Positions 62,131 through 64,000 of a stretch of DNA of 64,000 nt are shown here, in pieces. The position numbers were made by a program, and so were the translations under genes. The notes under the pieces are model-generated. The model was not told the DNA's origin, did no database searches, and worked only from the letters and a program-made list of their open reading frames with translations. Positions within the stretch are counted from its first letter, which is position 1, and every line of letters starts with the position of its first letter. Origin of the DNA: Amycolatopsis sp. WAC 01376 (GTDB lineage: Bacteria > Actinomycetota > Actinomycetes > Mycobacteriales > Pseudonocardiaceae); contig NZ_QHKL01000002.1 of the NCBI RefSeq assembly GCF_003947415.1, forward strand, positions 620,001 through 684,000. Direction: 5' to 3'.

Positions 62131-63441
62131 GTGTCTACTGTGGACGGACGCGTGATCAGGGTCGCCCTGCTCGGCTGCGGCACGGTCGGTGGTGAGGTGG
62201 TCCGGCTGCTCACCGAGCAGGCCGATGAGCTCGCCGCCAGGGCGGGCGCCAGGGTGGAACTGGCCGGGATCGCGGTGCGGCGCCCCGACAAGCACCCCGA
62301 GCTGCCGCCGGAACTGGTGACCTCCGACGTGACGAAGCTCGTCACCTCCGACGACGTCGACGTGGTCGTCGAACTGGTCGGCGGGATCGAGCCGGTGCGC
62401 GAGTGGCTGCTCGACGCGCTCAAAGCCGGGAAATCCGTTGTCACGGCGAACAAAGCGCTGATGGCCGAGCATTCCGCGGAGCTGTTCGAAGCCGCCGACG
62501 CGTCCGGCGTGGACCTGTACTTCGAAGCGGCCGTGGCCGGGGCGATCCCGTTGCTGCGCCCGCTGCGCGAATCGATGGCGGGCGACCGCATCACCCGCGT
62601 GATGGGCATCGTCAACGGCACCACCAACTTCATCCTCTCCGCGATGGACCAGACCGGGGCGGGCTACGCGGAAACGCTGGAAGAGGCCAGCAGGCTCGGA
62701 TACGCCGAGGCGGATCCGACGGCCGACGTCGACGGCTACGACGCCGCGTCCAAGGCCGCGATCCTCGCCTCGCTCGCGTTCCACACCCGGGTGACGGCCT
62801 CCGAGGTGCACCGTGAAGGCATCGCCGACGTCACCGCGTCGGACCTCGCCGCGGCGAAGGTGCTGGGCCGCACGGTGAAACTGCTCGCCATCTGCGAGCG
62901 CGTCACCGCCGACGACGGCACCGAATCCGTTTCGGCGCGCGTGCATCCGGTGATGATCCCGCGCAACCACCAGCTCGCCGGGGTCGGCGGCGCGTACAAC
63001 GCCGTCTACGTCGAGGCCGACGCCGCCGGTGAGCTCATGTTCTACGGTCAGGGCGCCGGTGGCGCGCCGACCGCGAGTGCCGTGCTCGGCGACCTCGTCG
63101 CGGTGGCTCGAAACCGGGTCGTCGGCGGCCGTGGCCCGCGCGAATCCGCGCACGCCGCGCTCCCGGTCAGGCCGATGGGCCAGACGCCGACGCGGTACCA
63201 CGTCAGTCTCGACGTGGCCGATCGAGCGGGCGTCCTCGCCCAGGTGGCCCAGGCGTTCGCCGGGCACGGCGTCAGCATCGCCGCGGTGCGGCAGCGCGAC
63301 GCCAACGACACGGCCAGCCTGGTCGTGGTCACCCACCTGGCGCCGGACGCGGCACTGCGGTCCACTGTGGACGACATTGCCGAGCTCGATGTGGTGAACC
63401 AGGTCGTCAGTGTGATGCGTGTGGAAGGCGAAGACCAGTGA
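62131..63441 (+). CDS. hom: homoserine dehydrogenase
   Basis: A 436-aa enzyme that reduces aspartate semialdehyde to homoserine. It has the Rossmann motif [11 protein letters not shown], the catalytic block [10 protein letters not shown] with VNGTTNFIL, and a C-terminal ACT-like domain (residues ~345-436) for threonine feedback. It overlaps thrC by four bases. Confidence 0.96.
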   Translation: MSTVDGRVIRVALLGCGTVGGEVVRLLTEQADELAARAGARVELAGIAVRRPDKHPELPPELVTSDVTKLVTSDDVDVVVELVGGIEPVREWLLDALKAGKSVVTANKALMAEHSAELFEAADASGVDLYFEAAVAGAIPLLRPLRESMAGDRITRVMGIVNGTTNFILSAMDQTGAGYAETLEEASRLGYAEADPTADVDGYDAASKAAILASLAFHTRVTASEVHREGIADVTASDLAAAKVLGRTVKLLAICERVTADDGTESVSARVHPVMIPRNHQLAGVGGAYNAVYVEADAAGELMFYGQGAGGAPTASAVLGDLVAVARNRVVGGRGPRESAHAALPVRPMGQTPTRYHVSLDVADRAGVLAQVAQAFAGHGVSIAAVRQRDANDTASLVVVTHLAPDAALRSTVDDIAELDVVNQVVSVMRVEGEDQ

Positions 63442-64000
63442 TTCCCCAACCATGGCCAGGAATCATCCAGGCTTATCCCGACCGGATCCCGGTCCCCTCC
63501 GGCGCGAAGGTGATCACGCTCGGCGAGGGCAACACCCCGTTGCTGCCCGCCCAGCACCTTTCCGGACTCACCGGATGCGAGGTCTACCTCAAGGTCGAGG
63601 GCGTGAACCCGACCGGTTCGTTCAAGGACCGCGGGATGACCGTGGCCATCACGCACGCGCTCGCCAGCGGGCTCCAGGCGGTCATCTGCGCCTCCACCGG
63701 CAACACCTCGGCGTCGGCCGCGGCGTACGCGGCCCGCGCCGGGCTCACCTGCGCGGTCCTCGTCCCGCAGGGCAAGATCGCGATGGGCAAACTGGCCCAG
63801 GCCGTGCAGCACGGCGCGCGGATCCTGCAGGTGGACGGCAACTTCGACGACTGCCTCGAACTCGCGCAGAAGACCGCGATCGACTACCCGGTGACCTTGG
63901 TCAACTCGGTCAACCCGGTGCGCATCGCAGGCCAGAAGTCGGCCGCGTTCGAGATCTGCGACGTGCTCGGCCGGGCGCCGGACATCCACTGCCTCCCGGT
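63438..64000 (+). CDS. thrC: threonine synthase, 3' end outside window
   Basis: The first 187 codons of threonine synthase, from GTG 63438 which overlaps the hom stop. The PLP lysine is in [10 protein letters not shown], and [17 protein letters not shown] is the phosphate-binding loop. It turns O-phosphohomoserine into threonine. The frame is open to the window edge. Confidence 0.95.
   Translation, partial: MIPQPWPGIIQAYPDRIPVPSGAKVITLGEGNTPLLPAQHLSGLTGCEVYLKVEGVNPTGSFKDRGMTVAITHALASGLQAVICASTGNTSASAAAYAARAGLTCAVLVPQGKIAMGKLAQAVQHGARILQVDGNFDDCLELAQKTAIDYPVTLVNSVNPVRIAGQKSAAFEICDVLGRAPDIHCLP

Noticed and set aside
59569-63453. A 1294-codon open frame on the minus strand
   Set aside because: It is antisense to argS, lysA and hom, whose protein motifs are unmistakable. 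Long antisense frames are normal in DNA with such high third-position GC.

Overview
The window is high-GC actinobacterial DNA, most like Amycolatopsis or a close Pseudonocardiaceae relative. The signs are GTG starts, very dense ATGA/GTGA gene overlaps, many long intergenic palindromes, and an argS-lysA-hom-thrC block. The genus is inferred from style and gene content; no database was searched.

Layout. Positions 1-46100 look like one large accessory biosynthetic gene cluster that may extend past the left edge. Its left arm holds an MFS exporter, a DrrAB-type ABC exporter, a methyltransferase, and a five-gene minus-strand operon (NTF2-like protein, flavin monooxygenase, CPA2 antiporter, two flavin-dependent halogenases). 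Divergent to that operon are two tandem FAD monooxygenases of the polyether-epoxidase type, a secreted epoxide-hydrolase-like protein and a sugar-nucleotide SDR. Next come a methyltransferase, a GT2-GtrA fusion, a GT39-type membrane glycosyltransferase, a P450, and a secreted neocarzinostatin-family apoprotein (20771-21190). The right arm has an SsuD-type monooxygenase with a split acyl-CoA dehydrogenase pair (minus). Divergent to it is a ~16-kb plus-strand operon: thiolase, CoA-transferase, ketoreductase, two hotdog dehydratases, ACP, two KS/CLF-like pairs, hydrolase, double-hotdog thioesterase, DsbA-like isomerase, a 40-residue peptide, class II aldolase, an acyl-ligase/P450 fusion and an aryl-AMP ligase. 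A further unit adds an acyltransferase-3, a two-domain CoA-transferase and a cysteine-desulfurase-like enzyme.

Working model (inference). A dissociated, highly reducing type II PKS makes a polyene-like acyl chain from an activated acyl or aryl starter. The chain is halogenated, oxygenated and glycosylated, partly outside the cell, and is held by a secreted chromoprotein-type carrier. In known clusters that carrier goes with nine-membered enediynes, but no enediyne PKS is visible here. Carrier plus type II polyene-type PKS is the most novel feature of the window.

Positions 46106-58876 hold ordinary accessory genes: a hypothetical protein, an esterase, an MBL hydrolase with a divergent MmyB-like regulator, an ankyrin-like protein, two divergent secreted pectate lyases, tRNA-Arg(CCG), a MarR/epoxide-hydrolase pair with a clear operator, a CDF metal exporter, and a DUF305/DUF3105 pair. 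Positions 59032-64000 are core metabolism: argS, lysA, hom and the start of thrC.
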